Positions 12,711-24,519 of a DNA stretch of 64,000 nt are shown here, piece after piece. The stretch comes from Diphasiastrum complanatum (lineage: Eukaryota; Streptophyta; Lycopodiopsida; Lycopodiales; Lycopodiaceae): contig CM055092.1 in the NCBI GenBank assembly GCA_029204225.1, positions 21,851,669 to 21,915,668 on the forward strand, given 5' to 3'. A program made the position numbers and the translations under genes. How positions within the stretch are numbered: position 1 is the stretch's first letter; every line of letters begins with the position of its first letter. The notes beneath the pieces are model-generated. The model was not told the DNA's origin and did no database searches. It saw only the letters and a list, made by a program, of their open reading frames with translations.

Positions 12711-13844
12711 TTATTCGGGAATAAATTTTATGTTTTGGTAGAGATTCTCAGGCAGGCGTGGAGTTGCCAAAGCTTCAAGAGGCTTTGCCATAAAGGTGAC
12801 GACTCCGGGACGCTCAGTCATATTAATCTCATGGGGATCAACTCCTGTGGGAGGTGCCCATGAAAAGTGGTGGAGCAGCCTTGCAAGCATCAACTCTACC
12901 ATATTAAGCCCTAGCTGGGCGCCAGGGCAGACTCTCCTTCCTGCACCGAAAGGTAGCAGCCTGTAATCGTGCCCTTTGATGTCAATATCCTCCTCCAAGA
13001 ACCTCTCTGGTCTGAATGTCAGTGGATCCTTCCAGATGGAAGGATCTCTAGCGATTGCATAGACGTTGACATGGACTGTTGTTCCTTTAGGAATGTCATA
13101 CCCACCAATTTTGACATCCTCACTTGCTTTGTGAGGAAGCATAAGAGGGGTCGGTGGGTGTAGACGAAGGGCCTCTTTAGCAACACATTGCAAGTATGGG
13201 AGGTCAGGGAAATCTGTTTCAGAAACAACCCTATCTTGTCCGATGACTCGATCAATCTCTTCTTGAGCTTTTTTCTGTACACGAGGATTGCGAATTAGCT
13301 CTGCCATTGCCCATTCCGCTGATATAGCTGTAGTGTCCATTCCAGCTGTAATCATGTCCTGCATAGGGATAGCATACCCAATACTTCAGCATAAATGCTT
13401 GACAAGAGAGTAAACAACTAAGTGTGAAGGCATATAGAGATATAACTGCATTCTCCTTTTGAGATTAACATAACAGTAGAAGTTCTTTGCGATCATCATC
13501 ACCCTAAAGCCCATTTCCACTTACCCGGTTATAGAAATACCCCTTTTCCCTTGCAAAGAATTGACAAATGCTCAAATATTTCAAAATTGTACATTTATCA
13601 TGTTGAAGAAGCAATTAACAAATAGCTTGAGCAAGACGAGTCTACGGCCTATTAGAAGGTGGCCTCCGGCAAGATAAAGTTTTCCACGTTAAGCGACCAA
13701 TTATTATAGCAGTAAAAATGAAGCAAAGCTGCTCACAACTAAAAATCAAATACAAGTAATATCCTTAGCAACATCTGCATTGATAGAAGGAGTGATAATA
13801 AAATTTTCAAATCTAGCGAGATAGAAACTAGATGCTACTACAAG

Positions 13845-13903
<59 letters not shown>

Positions 13904-14840
13904 TATAAATGGATCGTACCCACAGTAACCCAATGACTGTAGTCTCGCTCAAGCTGTATTGTTGCTGCAGAGATAGCAGAGCATCTACAAAGTGTTGCTT
14001 GCTTGCACCACTACGCTCCCTGGCGATGGCGTGCTCTTGCATGATCGTCTTTGTAAGGGAATCTCTTCTCGCACCATGCTTGGCAAACTCCTCCTCCTGC
14101 AAGGGATAGAGCCACCGTAAAAAGGGAATGTGCTCTGACAATTTCAAAGAAGCCCCCAACCGCATCCCTTGAGCGATTACCTCCTTGAACTCGACCCCTT
14201 GCGGATCGATCTTCCCTTCATCATTCACAAACCTCTTCCCAAAAGCAATTCTGGTGATATTGTTGAAAGCCACAGCTGACAAATAGCGCTTTACAGACAG
14301 AGCTTTGTCATCTGCAATTAGACAGTCTTGGTAGATCGAATTCACCATCGCTGCCACCTCTTCCTCTCGGATCGAACGAAGAGCTTCAAGCCTTTTGGGA
14401 GTGAAAAGCTCCAGAGTGCAGAGCTTCCTCACCTTCACGTAGTGAGGCCCATAGTCAGCCCAGATTAGATCCTGCCCATTTCTGCTGAACCTTGCAGCTG
14501 CTCTGGTAAGCTGCCTAGAAGCCACTGCCTGATCCTTATCCTTGAGCACCTCCCTAGCGAGCTCTGCATTTGACACCACCACGTTGAGATTGGATCCCAT
14601 CCACACTGATATGATCGGGCCGTAGCGCTCTGCCCACTCCATGAAGCAGCGGAAGCGCACAGGAGCGATGCTGGGAAGGTTGCCAACGATGGGCCAGGGG
14701 CGAGGGCCGGGAGGGAGGCGAGGCCGCCATAGCAGCTTGAAGGTGAGATAGAGGAGGACGACAGAGAGGGGTAGGATGAAGTAGGAGCTCGCATAGAAGG
14801 GCTGAGCATCCGATACTACTTCTACTTCGAAAACTTCCAT
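12711..14840 (-). CDS. CYP98A: CYP98A-type cytochrome P450 (p-coumaroyl ester 3'-hydroxylase), two exons
   Basis: Exon 1 is 14840-13920 (307 codons) and exon 2 is 13358-12711 (215 residues plus TAA). The 561-bp intron (GTACGA...TGCAG) is phase 0, between Trp307 and Asp308. The predicted protein is 522 residues, against about 508 for the family. Features: membrane anchor at about 20-38, PPGP hinge at 43-46, I-helix AGMDTT at 312-317, ExxR at 369-372, PERF at 424-427 and haem loop [10 protein letters not shown] with Cys451. The whole chain matches CYP98A3-type proteins (for example [20 protein letters not shown]). Known role: an ER monooxygenase that 3-hydroxylates p-coumaroyl-shikimate or related esters in monolignol and phenolic-barrier synthesis. 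Substrate in this species is not known. The frame stays open upstream to a Met at 15020, but Met at 14840 gives the normal N-terminus. The gene looks intact. Confidence 0.95.
13847..13900. repeat. (CT)n microsatellite inside the CYP98A intron
   Basis: Read on the gene strand it is (GA)n starting about 20 bases after the 5' splice site. Confidence 0.95.
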
Positions 14841-15100
14841 CGCTGCCAGAAACTGGATCGCGACGGAGGTCCAGAGAAAAACATACACAGCAGCGAAGCA
14901 GAAGCAGAAGAAGAAGAAGCAGAGAGAAGCGACGCAGAAGAAGAAGAAAATAATTATCCTTTTGTTTTGTTTTAGATTAGCATATTTTAATACCTCCAGT
15001 CGAGCCACGTGTTCACACATAAAATCACAGGAAATAATATTAAAACTAAAAACATCTTAATGATTGCTCCGAAAATAGCATTTAATAAAATTAAAAAACC

Positions 15101-15107
15101 TTATATA
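15101..15107 (-). promoter_or_regulatory. Possible TATA box of CYP98A
   Basis: TATATAA on the minus strand, about 260 bases upstream of the chosen start codon. The leader between them is rich in CTTCTT on the gene strand, as many plant 5' UTRs are. No start site is shown. Confidence 0.4.
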
Positions 15108-15506
15108 TGAATTTCTCCTGATTAGGGTGAAATTAATCGTCCATGTTTAACCCTGGTTACACCAACAAACACACAATTTGCAAACACCATATGTTATATT
15201 TCTTAGAAGAAAATACAATGTAGTAGGTGAGGAAGGGTAGGTAAAGCTTAGTGTAGTTGAATGGAGACCATCACACACCAAGATTTGTCATAGATATATA
15301 AATATTGTATAAATATTTATAGTATATTTCTAAGGCCCCTTTTTTTGAAGCTACACTACCCTAGCTGTAAGTACAGTGACAACCTCACTTACAAGGCAGT
15401 GTAGGTGCCTGCTAGCAACCTCACTTAGAATGCAACGAGCCACCCCCTTTCACATTAGGAGGGTCCTCTCGTGATTGATGGGCCCCACACCCCCCTTCGC
15501 AACTCA

Positions 15507-15508
<2 letters not shown>

Positions 15509-15554
<46 letters not shown>
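15509..15554. repeat. (CT)n microsatellite
   Basis: An uninterrupted CT tract of about 46 bases upstream of CYP98A. The flanks 15150-15508 and 15555-15750 hold no recognised gene. Confidence 0.95.
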
Positions 15555-15556
<2 letters not shown>

Positions 15557-15750
15557 GAGACAAATCTGCACTCATTTCTCAAAAAATTGGATGAAGAGAT
15601 GTTTAAAACATTTTATTTCCAGAACGATGTTGGATTGGGTTTTCTCATACAAATCATGGCATGAATTAGAGTCCAAGAAAATTCAAATGATCATAAAACT
15701 AAGTTTGGATCCATGTTATACACATAAGGCAAAGTATAGTATCATGTTTT

Positions 15751-16010
15751 TGTTAGTCACATCAAGTAATTGTCAAGAATTAGATATGCAACATCAAGCA
15801 TTCACCATAAGCAATCACCACAAGAAGGCGGAAGAAGAACACGCACTGTCACTTTATCACACTAACTCATACAGAATGTAAAATGTACAAATAAACCCTG
15901 AACCCCTGATAGAGAGAGAAAACCTACGAGTAGACTAAAGCTGGTCACAGTTGTCAACATTAATGTACCTCGTAAACAGTAACAATGAAATTTATCATTG
16001 ATTTCTAACA
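15751..16010 (-). mobile_element. Copia 3' LTR (about 260 bp)
   Basis: On the minus strand the segment starts TGTTAG directly after a polypurine tract and reaches a matching CTAACA end at 15751, giving 6-bp inverted ends. The far end is chosen by this symmetry, since no second LTR exists here. Confidence 0.6.
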
Positions 16011-16022
16011 CTCTCCCTCAAT
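16011..16022 (-). promoter_or_regulatory. Polypurine tract of the minus-strand copia
   Basis: ATTGAGGGAGAG on the minus strand, immediately upstream of the LTR start. This is the standard site for plus-strand priming. Confidence 0.75.
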
Positions 16023-17440
16023 GATAAAATTACATTCTTCTATTCCTAATAGAGTACGAAACCTCTCAAATTTACATCTACCTAATGACTTAGTAAAAAT
16101 ATTTGTCATTTGATCTTCAGATTTACAAAAAACAAGATCAATGGCTCTATCAAGAATTTTCTCTCAAACAAAATGGTAGTGTATTTCGATGTGCTTGGTT
16201 CGAGCATGTAGAACTAGATTTTTGGCAAGGTGAATGCAACTCTGATTATCTCAAGATATGGTAGTCGCATTCACCTGTGGTTGACCTAAATCCACAAGAA
16301 ATCTTCGTAACCATACCACTTCTTGTGTAGCATTGCTGAGTGCTCGATATTCAGCTTCCGTCGATGATAAGGCTACTGTAGGTTGCTTTCTGCTGCTCCA
16401 TGAAATTGCAACTGTACCATAACTGAATGTATGACCACTGGTAGATCTTCTGTCATCAATATTACTTGCCCAATCGGCATCTGTATAACCTACCAACATT
16501 GGCGCTTCAGACTGGTCATACTTCAAACCAAAATTCAATGTCCCTCGAATGTATCTGGGAATACGTTTGGCAGACTTCCAATATGCTTGACTAGGATCTT
16601 GCATAGATTGACTAACAACACCAACAACATAAGAAATATCAGGTCGTGTGTGTGTCAAATAAATCAAATTACCCACCAGCTGTCTATACAAATAAGCATC
16701 CACTTTCTCAGATTCATCATATGTAGTAAGCTTTATGTTGACATCCATAGGTGTACTCAAAGGCTTACAATCCTACATATTAAATTTATAAAGCAAATCT
16801 CGTGCATATTTGCTTTGTGTAAGAAAGACCATGTCTTCCTTTTGCCATACTTCAATGCCAAGACAATAGTGCATCAAGCCTAGATCACTCATGTCAAAAG
16901 CATTGGAAAGATCTGATTTTATTTCATCAATTAAGCTCTCATTACTTCCTATAATAATCAAATCATCCACGTACAATACAATGAACACTATATTTGAGTC
17001 TTGTCTTAGAATGTAAAGATTAGGATCAGCATCACTCTTTACCATTCCCCTTCGCTTGAAGTGTTCATCAATGCAAGAGTACCATGCCCGTGGTGCTTGT
17101 TTCAATCCATAAATGGCTTTGTTGAGCTTACAAATGAGATGCTCTCTCTCTCTAGCTCAACAAATCCTTGAGGTTGTACTAAGTACACCTCTTCATCCAG
17201 CACTCCATTAAGAAAAGCAGATTTAACGTCCATTTGCTGGATCTTCCAACCATAGAAAACAGAAATAGCAATGATAGAACGTATAGTTACCATCTTAGCT
17301 ACGGGTGCGAAGGTTTCCTCAAAATCAATACCTTCCTGCTGAGAAGGAACCAATGGAAAGATTGTGGTGTGCCTATGGATAAAATCACCATCCATAAACC
17401 CAATTGGCCTGTCATCCATCAAGGGTTCAGTTGGAATATT
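16023..17440 (-). pseudogene. Ty1/copia RT and RNase H, 3' half of an element
   Basis: Read from 17422 downward: GIDFEETFAPVAKMVTIRSI, WKIQQMDVKSAFLNGVLDEE and VYLVQPQGFVELE. A frameshift follows near 17145, then KQAPRAWYSCIDEHFKRRG and VLYVDDLIIIG (17105-16773), a stop, and RQLVGNLIYLTHTRPDISY. RNase H follows: GYTDADWASN, DRRSTSGH, SWSSRKQPTVALSSTEAEYR (16760-16251), then, past a stop, RTKHIEIHYHFV and IFTKSLG to about 16060. Integrase, protease and gag are missing at the right edge. Confidence 0.9.
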
Positions 17441-17840
17441 TCAGTGGATTTCCATAGGGCTCTCCAAGCCTACGAATATATGAATTCACCAGATCCGACG
17501 GTTAGACAATCTACATTATTTATAAAAGATTTGGCTATGTTGGCATCAATTCAATCAAGACGGGATGACTGTCTGCCAGCGCTAATCCCGCTGTTGAATA
17601 AGAAAATTTTATACGCATGAAGGAATGGGTAAGAGAATCCCAATCCCTAGATCAAGCTAGAGAGGCAGTTCGAGAGCAGGACAAAGGTCATCTCGAGGGT
17701 AGAAATGATCGACGGCCGAACGCTCCTCCCCACTCCCTAGTGAGTCCAAGGCTACTACAGATCATTGTGAGATTAGACAGAATGCACATGAGCATTCTGA
17801 TATGGAGATCCCTTTACATAGCAAGGAGGTGAAAAAGGAC
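17441..17840 (+). other. Unrecognised reading frames
   Basis: Plus-strand frames read through FSWNISVDFHRALQAYEYM and RRDDCLPALIPLLNKKILYA (to 17620), then a 71-codon frame rich in charged residues (17617-17832). The composition looks protein-like and not AT-noise, but no family is recognised. They lie directly next to the truncated copia. Confidence 0.3.
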
Positions 17841-19680
17841 CATACCGTTGTCTTAGTCGATCTATTAAAAGGAGATGCCCGATTACCACTAGGCACCTTG
17901 CTCAAAACACATCCGACCTTCTAGGAATGATTGAAAACATACATAGATGGACTGAGCAGCGATAGACCAGAGATGCACCCTACCAACTTGGTGCCAGAAG
18001 AAGGAGCTGAAGGATCACAACATGTCCACCAAGTAGGAGTAGGATGGGCAAAAGACTCCAAACACGTAACAATCTCAATCACGCATAGGTTCCATGAGAA
18101 TCAACCATAGTTGATGGAAGATTTGTGATATGCAAGGTGAGAGGTTGAAATCCATTTTACCATCACTCTAGATTTGTTGAAGAGTGATAGGGTCAAGTTT
18201 AGAAGCATCAATTTGCTAGAAAACATCCTTGGATTTGTCCTCCAAGTGAAACCTTTGAGAGTTTCTAGTGCATATTCTAAATAAAGCATCTATGCAAATC
18301 TTTTGTAGAATCTGACAGAGATTGGCTTCAATTGAGAGTTCTAGAAAAGAGATTGAGATCAAAGTCACATTGTTCAACCCTACTCAATATGTTGAGTGTT
18401 TTGAGGCTTGAAAAGATTCATTTTGGTGTGTATGGCAAATGTGTAGAGAGAGATCCAATTTTCTAAGAGTTCCTTCCTTTGTAGAGGGCAAGATCTAGAA
18501 GCTCATTTTGTGTTGGTATTGGTGGAGAGTTTGTCTTCTCCTAGGTGATCAAATCTTTCTAAGTGGCACTAGCCCTTTGAAGCACAATATATTAGTGAGA
18601 AGAATCACAACTTTTGATTTTTAATTTCATTCTAACTCTTAAGAGGTAGAGTCATTGTTGGAATCCAATAGGAGTGAATAAATTCAATTTATTGAGCAAA
18701 AATTGACATAGTATGTATGAAACTCAAATTAGTTCTATTCAACTTTCTTTTTGAGAGTGTGAGGGTCAATTTGTGATCCCATTGGATGTCTAGAATGAGG
18801 AGTCCATATTTGAGTATTCATGCATGGTTGAGATCTTTGTGAATCCTAGATGTCTAATTTTTAAGCTTGGTGAAAAATTCTTGACATAGGTTGTTATCAA
18901 ACTATTACAAATCCATTCCAAATCTCAAGAGTGAGATTCTTTGGGGATTCCAAAAGGGGTGATTGGATCTTAATTTTATGTGTCTGAATCAAATGTACAT
19001 GTCAAGTTTGAGTGATCTAGAGTAGATCCTATGTTTTGTGAAAATTGGTGGTATAGTTTGTTGTCAAATCAAATCAAATATATCTCTCTCAACTTTGACA
19101 TATACTCAAAAAATCAGAGAAAAACATTTAATGCACCTAAATCAAGCTTCAGATTAAATTATTTGGATGATCTAATCTAAGAACATACATAGGAATAGAA
19201 TCTCTATAGTGTCATGCTATACAAAGAGACTGCTTTTGTTGTGAATTTAGATGTTTTTAACTCATTTTATTGTTCTTGGATTGAAAGTTGGTTGTCATCA
19301 AACATTCAAGAGTATCGGTGACCAGTATTACCAGTTAGTTGTGGTCCCAAATGATCAAAAGTAAAAGATATTGATGCCGACAAACTCATATCGAACATGA
19401 TACATTTTTTAATAAAGTATCCAACTTATCGGCCAGCCCGATATATCGGTCTGTACTCCTAATAAAGTTTGTCAGACAAGTGAGGTTTGTTGCATCAGAT
19501 AAATCAAGGCAGAGAAAGATGCAAATGTCTCAATGCATTTCAAATGAAGTTCAACAATCTATCCTCAACAACAGAGAGCGCTCATTCATAAAAAAGATTG
19601 ACTACTTTGTTGAACTACATGAGTATCCATATGCAAAGTTCAAAGCATTGATTTACAACAACACATAGCAAGCTTTAGGA
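17841..19680. other. No gene seen
   Basis: AT-rich sequence with many stops in all frames. A 62-codon frame at 19480-19668 is not recognised. Confidence 0.4.
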
Positions 19681-20571
19681 TGTGTAAGTCTGAATATACG
19701 TCAGAGAAATGTAACAATGATTCCGTAAGTTAACCTCACAATTAAGTTCCAAGCAATTGCACAGGCAATCAAATGATCAATAAGTTTTAAGACAATCTTA
19801 GCGGTGAATTTACGGTAGTTCTCATCCAATTGCACAGGCAATCAAATGATCAATAAGTTTTAAGACAATCTTAGCGGTGAATTTACGGTAGTTCTCATAC
19901 AACAATATCAAGGCTAAAGCAATGTCTGACCAGAGTTTCAATCACAAGCACATCCCACAAGATGAGGCTTACCAACTGTCAGATACAGAAGTACTCAGCA
20001 AATAGAAGGCTTATGAAAGCAGTGAGAACAGAGAACTCCAAAACTCAAACACTCTTTGTGATCTCCTGATAAACTCGGTGGTTGTATTGAAGCGTAAATG
20101 AAGTACATATAGAGAACGAGCGTGAGAGTACGCAACTCTCTAGTGACCTATATGTCGTTCACATTTAGTTTAATTAACTAATTACATCCAATAGAAAAAT
20201 TACAAGTGTACATTTCCTAGGTAGCATCCTTGTCATGTGGCTTTGCTCCAATGAGAAGCCAGCACGTGGAAGGTTACAACGTTTGATTGAGACATGACCG
20301 ATAGGGCTTCTGGAATGTTCTTCACTTAGGGCTAGCCTTCTTATTAAGGTTTGTGTCATTTCATATTTACCCTTCAGAATACAGTCCTTCCTTTAGTCAT
20401 ACTTATTTAGGCCTCTTTGTCTACAATATATATTTGTATGATTGTCATTGTCGGGTCCATTAGATATTTCTTCATATTCGGTGATTATCTTCATCATTTG
20501 ATTAGATTAATTGGAATTATGCATCATCAATTAGTTCTTCAAGAAAAATAGGCATGTAATATAGTATTACA
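19681..20571 (-). mobile_element. Putative 3' LTR of a minus-strand Ty3/gypsy element
   Basis: On the minus strand the LTR begins TGTAATACTATATTACATG at 20571, directly after a G-rich polypurine tract. The other end is uncertain, and 19681 is a guess from a TG. It contains the 73-bp tandem duplication at 19754-19898. Confidence 0.5.
19754..19898. repeat. Perfect tandem duplication, 73-bp unit, two copies
   Basis: The unit starting CAATTGCACAGGCAATCAAA at 19754 recurs at 19827 and is identical to the end at 19898 by eye. Confidence 0.95.
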
Positions 20572-20583
20572 TATCCCCCCCTC
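20572..20583 (-). promoter_or_regulatory. Polypurine tract of the minus-strand gypsy element
   Basis: GAGGGGGGGATA on the minus strand, next to the LTR start. Confidence 0.7.
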
Positions 20584-20836
20584 AAATATGAAGCGTCCTC
20601 ACGAACAATCGAAATCAGCAACACATCAAAGAAAAGATATTTCTTCAATACATTCCATAATGGATCTCGAACAATCAAGAAAGATAAAAAGTATTTTTTT
20701 CAATATATATATACATGATGTATACATTTTACTCTGGAGCGTTTTGCAACCTCTGAGATAACTTCTCATCTAATTGTATCTGTCTTTCAATTTTTTGTCT
20801 TTTGGACTCATGAAATTGACCAACGACATGGTTGCC

Positions 20837-22085
20837 CTAATCAGCAAAACATGTCCTTAAAAATGTTCTATTATCAACAAAAGCTGCAACGACAAAGTCT
20901 TCGGGCATGTCCTTCCTGAGTGTAACGTTCTTCAGCAGCTTAGCATCTATTCGGATGAAAGTGCCATCCAAATAGAGGCTTTGCATTACCGACAGGACAT
21001 GGCCGACAAGTGTTTCAAAATGTGTTATTGAATAAGTAACAAACTTCTTGTGGTCTTTGTTTGCTCTTCTTTCTTTAATAGCACAGGTGACATTCTCATA
21101 ATGCACATGGTAACCAGCTTCCCAATCTGCATACAGCTCCCAGAGCTCCGGATATGTGACATTGATATCTTGTAATAAATTGTTTCTGGCGCACTTTGCA
21201 AAATCTGAAGCTTCGTTCGGCCAATATAAATCAAATTGAGAACGCCTTTTTCAGTAATCAAGTTGGCCTAGATAGTAATCGTAGAACTCCATTCTCTTCT
21301 ATTTCTGCATCGGCCATGGAATCTGACACAGGAGCATCCTCAGGCACTGAGTCGTTTGTAGCTTGACTCGGGCCTGCGTCAACATCAACAATCTCCATAG
21401 AGCTAAGATCGACTTGCTGAGGTGCAGCAAGTGCGGCCTTCCTCCTCTCAAGTAGTGCAAGCTCCGTTGTTGACAAAATACCAAAATACGAGCACAAGTG
21501 TGAAATATGTGTTGCATATGCCGCATACTTACCATGCTTCATCGACCTATGAAAGGCTTTGAAATCAATGGCCGCAAAATTGACCTGCTCCCCTTTTATG
21601 GCTGAGAGCAGGTAACCAATATTGGTTACGGCTATCGTTGCATCCGCATCCGCATCCGTCGCAAACAAAACTTGATTGCTATATTTACAAAAATTCCTAA
21701 GTGCCGCATCTCTAATCATAAAGATCTTATAGCCTTTACTCGGCATGAAAAAATTTCCTTGAAATAAATTGGCTTCATCTACATCCTCCCTGGATAGAGC
21801 TAGAAGTACAGTCCCGTCTATTGGTAAATGAAGAGCAGCAGCATACATAGCTTCAGTGATGTCCAGTCTAGCGCCTCGGACTTGTGACGAGACAACAACA
21901 TCCGAGACCTCTATCAAGCCCTGGATGAATTCATTACTGGCATCAATAAGCACAAAAGATGGATCAACAGCCAAGAAGTAGCCAAGTCCGCATCTTTCCG
22001 CAAGCATCTTAAATTCCTCCGAGTTCAATTTGCTACGGACCTTCCAATTCACATTAGTTGGTATCACTTGGGATCGTACAAACAA
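20837..22085 (-). pseudogene. Extra ORF downstream of Ty3 integrase (minus-strand element)
   Basis: The main frame is 22085-21258 (275 codons): MFVRSQVIPTNVNWKVRSKL, then VDPSFVLIDASNEFIQGLIE, then an acidic tail. It continues with frameshifts through 21261-21025 and 21106-20837 (for example YSITHFETLVGHVL). It lies between an integrase C-terminus (22236-22430) and a polypurine tract, so it sits where env-like or additional ORFs sit in some plant Ty3 elements. I do not recognise the protein family. No signal peptide or membrane segment is obvious, so an envelope role is not supported. Confidence 0.6.
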
Positions 22086-22235
22086 AAGCTTGATTGATCA
22101 CGAGTTAGCAGCAATTGATCGCAAGAGAGAGTAGTAGCGCATGAGAGCAAGTATACAAGCATAAAACTTGAAAGCTTGAAATAAAAATGTTTACACGTAG
22201 TATTTCTTTACGCGAGATCCATTTACTCTTGTTGG

Positions 22236-22430
22236 CTACAGATTTCCTTGTAAATTTGCTAGCTGAAGAGATCCATTATCAAAGATTTCAACTAATTTGT
22301 ACGAACCCATCCAACGAGTATGTAACTTGCCATGAGACTTGATATGACGGTTATCATACAAAAGAGCAAAGTCTCCCTCGCGCAAAACGGCCTTCCTTAT
22401 TGTCATGTGTTGCATGTAATTAGCCCATGA
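22236..22430 (-). pseudogene. Ty3/gypsy integrase C-terminal domain fragment
   Basis: The minus strand reads MTIRKAVLREGDFALLYDNR, then HGKLHTRWMGSYKLVEIFDN and GSLQLANLQGN. This is the C-terminal integrase pattern (G-D-LLY-x-KL-x-x-RW-GPY-x-v-x-I-x-NGs-x-L). The upstream integrase is cut at about 22443, where the plus-strand element begins. Confidence 0.85.
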
Positions 22431-22443
22431 GCTAATTAGTGAA

Positions 22444-22956
22444 TGGCCAAATATAGCCATGGAACTAAATTAGATTAGAACTAGTCAATAGGACAGTTAA
22501 TAAAGTGGTACGAACAACCTCGCTATAATTAAGAGTAGCGGAATTGTAATAATGGTTGTAAGGCCCAATTTAGCTAAATAAGGGTCCAAACTTATAGTAG
22601 AGGCACAAATGACCACTATAAATAGCTAAGGTCGTGCTAAATTTGGAGGCTATTGTTCATTTTGTAATTTTGAGTTTTAAGAGATCTTGGAGCTTCTCTT
22701 TGAGAGCTTTCTTGATGAAGAAAGTGGTTCATGTGCCTAAAGTCACATGAGAGCTATGATCATGCTCTAGAATCAGGCCCTATCTTGTGAATGATCAATA
22801 ATCATGAATAAAGATACCTTACTTTTCCTAATTTGGTGAAGTTTTAGTACTTTTAGCTATCTTCTTGATTTTTGACTAGTTTCTTGATTTCTTGCATTTC
22901 CATTGTAATTTGATGTTTAATGAATGGATTAGATTTTTGAATGCTAAGTTTGGCCA
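22444..22956 (+). mobile_element. Putative 5' LTR of the plus-strand Ty3/gypsy element
   Basis: Starts TGGCCAAA and ends TTTGGCCA, an 8-bp perfect inverted end pair, and carries TATAAATAG at 22617-22625. The primer-binding site follows after 9 bases, a longer gap than usual, so the exact right end is uncertain. No 3' LTR exists to confirm it. Confidence 0.5.
22617..22625 (+). promoter_or_regulatory. TATA-like box in the gypsy LTR
   Basis: TATAAATAG followed by CTA, at a sensible distance upstream of the primer-binding site. Confidence 0.5.
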
Positions 22957-22965
22957 TGAAAATTT

Positions 22966-22977
22966 TGGTATCAGAGC
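22966..22977 (+). promoter_or_regulatory. Primer-binding site for initiator tRNA-Met (gypsy element)
   Basis: TGGTATCAGAGC, then diverging (ATTAG). This is the standard plant PBS. Confidence 0.85.
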
Positions 22978-24519
22978 ATTAGATCCTTTCCCCATCAGAT
23001 TTGGTGGATTTTGTTAAATTTGGTAGAATTCTTGTTCTAGTTTTCTTGATTTTTCAATTTCCAGCAAGTTTTGATTCAGTTTTGACCATTTAATCTTCAT
23101 TTTTTTGTGAATTCTTATTGTAGATCAGTAGATCTCTTGTTTAGCTTTTTGGAGGTACTGAGATTTTCTGATTTGGAGCTATAATGACCAAGTTATGGCC
23201 ATTTTAGTGTTTCCATTCCAATTTTAGCTAGTTAAGTTTTTGCAGTCCGCTTTTCATTTTTGGCTATACTTTTGGCCGAATTTTATGACTTTAATTTTAT
23301 GGGATTGTAGATCTCACTCTTAGCTTGAATCTGAGCCAATTTGCAGCCAATTTGATTGAAAATTGAGAGAGATATGACATTTCTTGTAAAGAAAGTCAAA
23401 TTTTAGCTTTGGTAAAAAATTTGGGAGAGAATCACTTCAACTTTTCATTTCTGAAGTTTTACCTCTTTGTAAATTTATTTTCAATTCCTTCATTGTGAGC
23501 TTTCGTTTCAAATTCTAAAAAAAAAAAAACTAACCTAACCCTCCCACGCCAGCCCTAACCCTAAGCATAAACAAAATTAAAAAAAACAAAAAAAACGGAG
23601 CAGCCTTCTCCCTCGCGAATTCGCCTTCCATTCCTGACCCCGAACCCCTGGTTGGCGAGTTCCACCTGCGAGCGAGTTCCATCTGCGAATACCCGCGCTC
23701 TCCTCCCCTCACGAATAACTCTTCACGATTTCCTCGCGAGTTCCTCCTATCTCCGTTGACCCCCGCGAATACCTCCCAGTTCGCGAATACACCCCTGCCT
23801 TTCCTCACGAACACCTCTCTCCGTTACCCCGGACCTTCTTCGCGAATCCCCCTCCCCTGCCTCGCGATTACCTCCTACCCCCCCCCCTAAACCCTAAACC
23901 CCCTCCTTCCTTCGCGATTACACCCCTCCTCTCGCGATTACCTCCTGCCTCGCGATTACCTCCTTTCCCGCGACTACCACTCCCGCGATTCCATCGGCCC
24001 CTGCTCTCTCTCTCTCTCTCTCTCTCCTTCTCCCTGGTGCTGTCGCTGTCTGTCCGTGCCCAGACCCGCGCCTCCCTCTGGCATATTCCCAAAAAAAGAG
24101 TCCGTTAAAAAAAAATTCTTTAAATATTCTTTCCCACTCTCAACGTGCCCGATGAAAAAAAAATTTCCTGGTTTTGACGGGTTTTACATTTATTTTATTA
24201 CGAGCACAACAATGTTTCAAGGATTTCAAATCTTATAGAATTAGATTTGTTAAATTATTTTAGAACCCCATTCTAAGTTTTAGCTAATTCATTTCATATT
24301 CATCATTAAATTTTAGTAACTTTCTTGTTTGATCTTGAAGGAAAAGTGCTCAGTTCATCAAGAGTAATCAGCATTTTAGTCATCATTATTCAATTTTTAT
24401 TTTTTTTATTTTTTTTAAGGCCCCATTTTGCCTTAATTGTTACATTTTTTAAATTCATTTCTTCGGACTTCCATATCTCTCCCGTGTGAACTCAGATTTC
24501 GATGTAGTAAATAGCAAAA
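22978..24519 (+). other. Gypsy leader with a C-rich TCGCGATTACC repeat block and telomere-like units
   Basis: AT-rich at first. From about 23530 to 24060 it becomes strongly C-rich with recurrent CGCGAAT and CGCGATTACCTCC blocks (clear at 23853-23990). CCCTAAACCCTAAACCCC, which is two plant-type telomere units, is near 23884-23902. A short (CT)n is at 24005-24026. No ORF is claimed. Confidence 0.6.

Noticed and set aside
14841-15020. Upstream in-frame Met codon of CYP98A at 15020
   Set aside because: It would add 60 Phe/Cys-rich residues before the normal P450 anchor. The region looks like a pyrimidine-rich leader.
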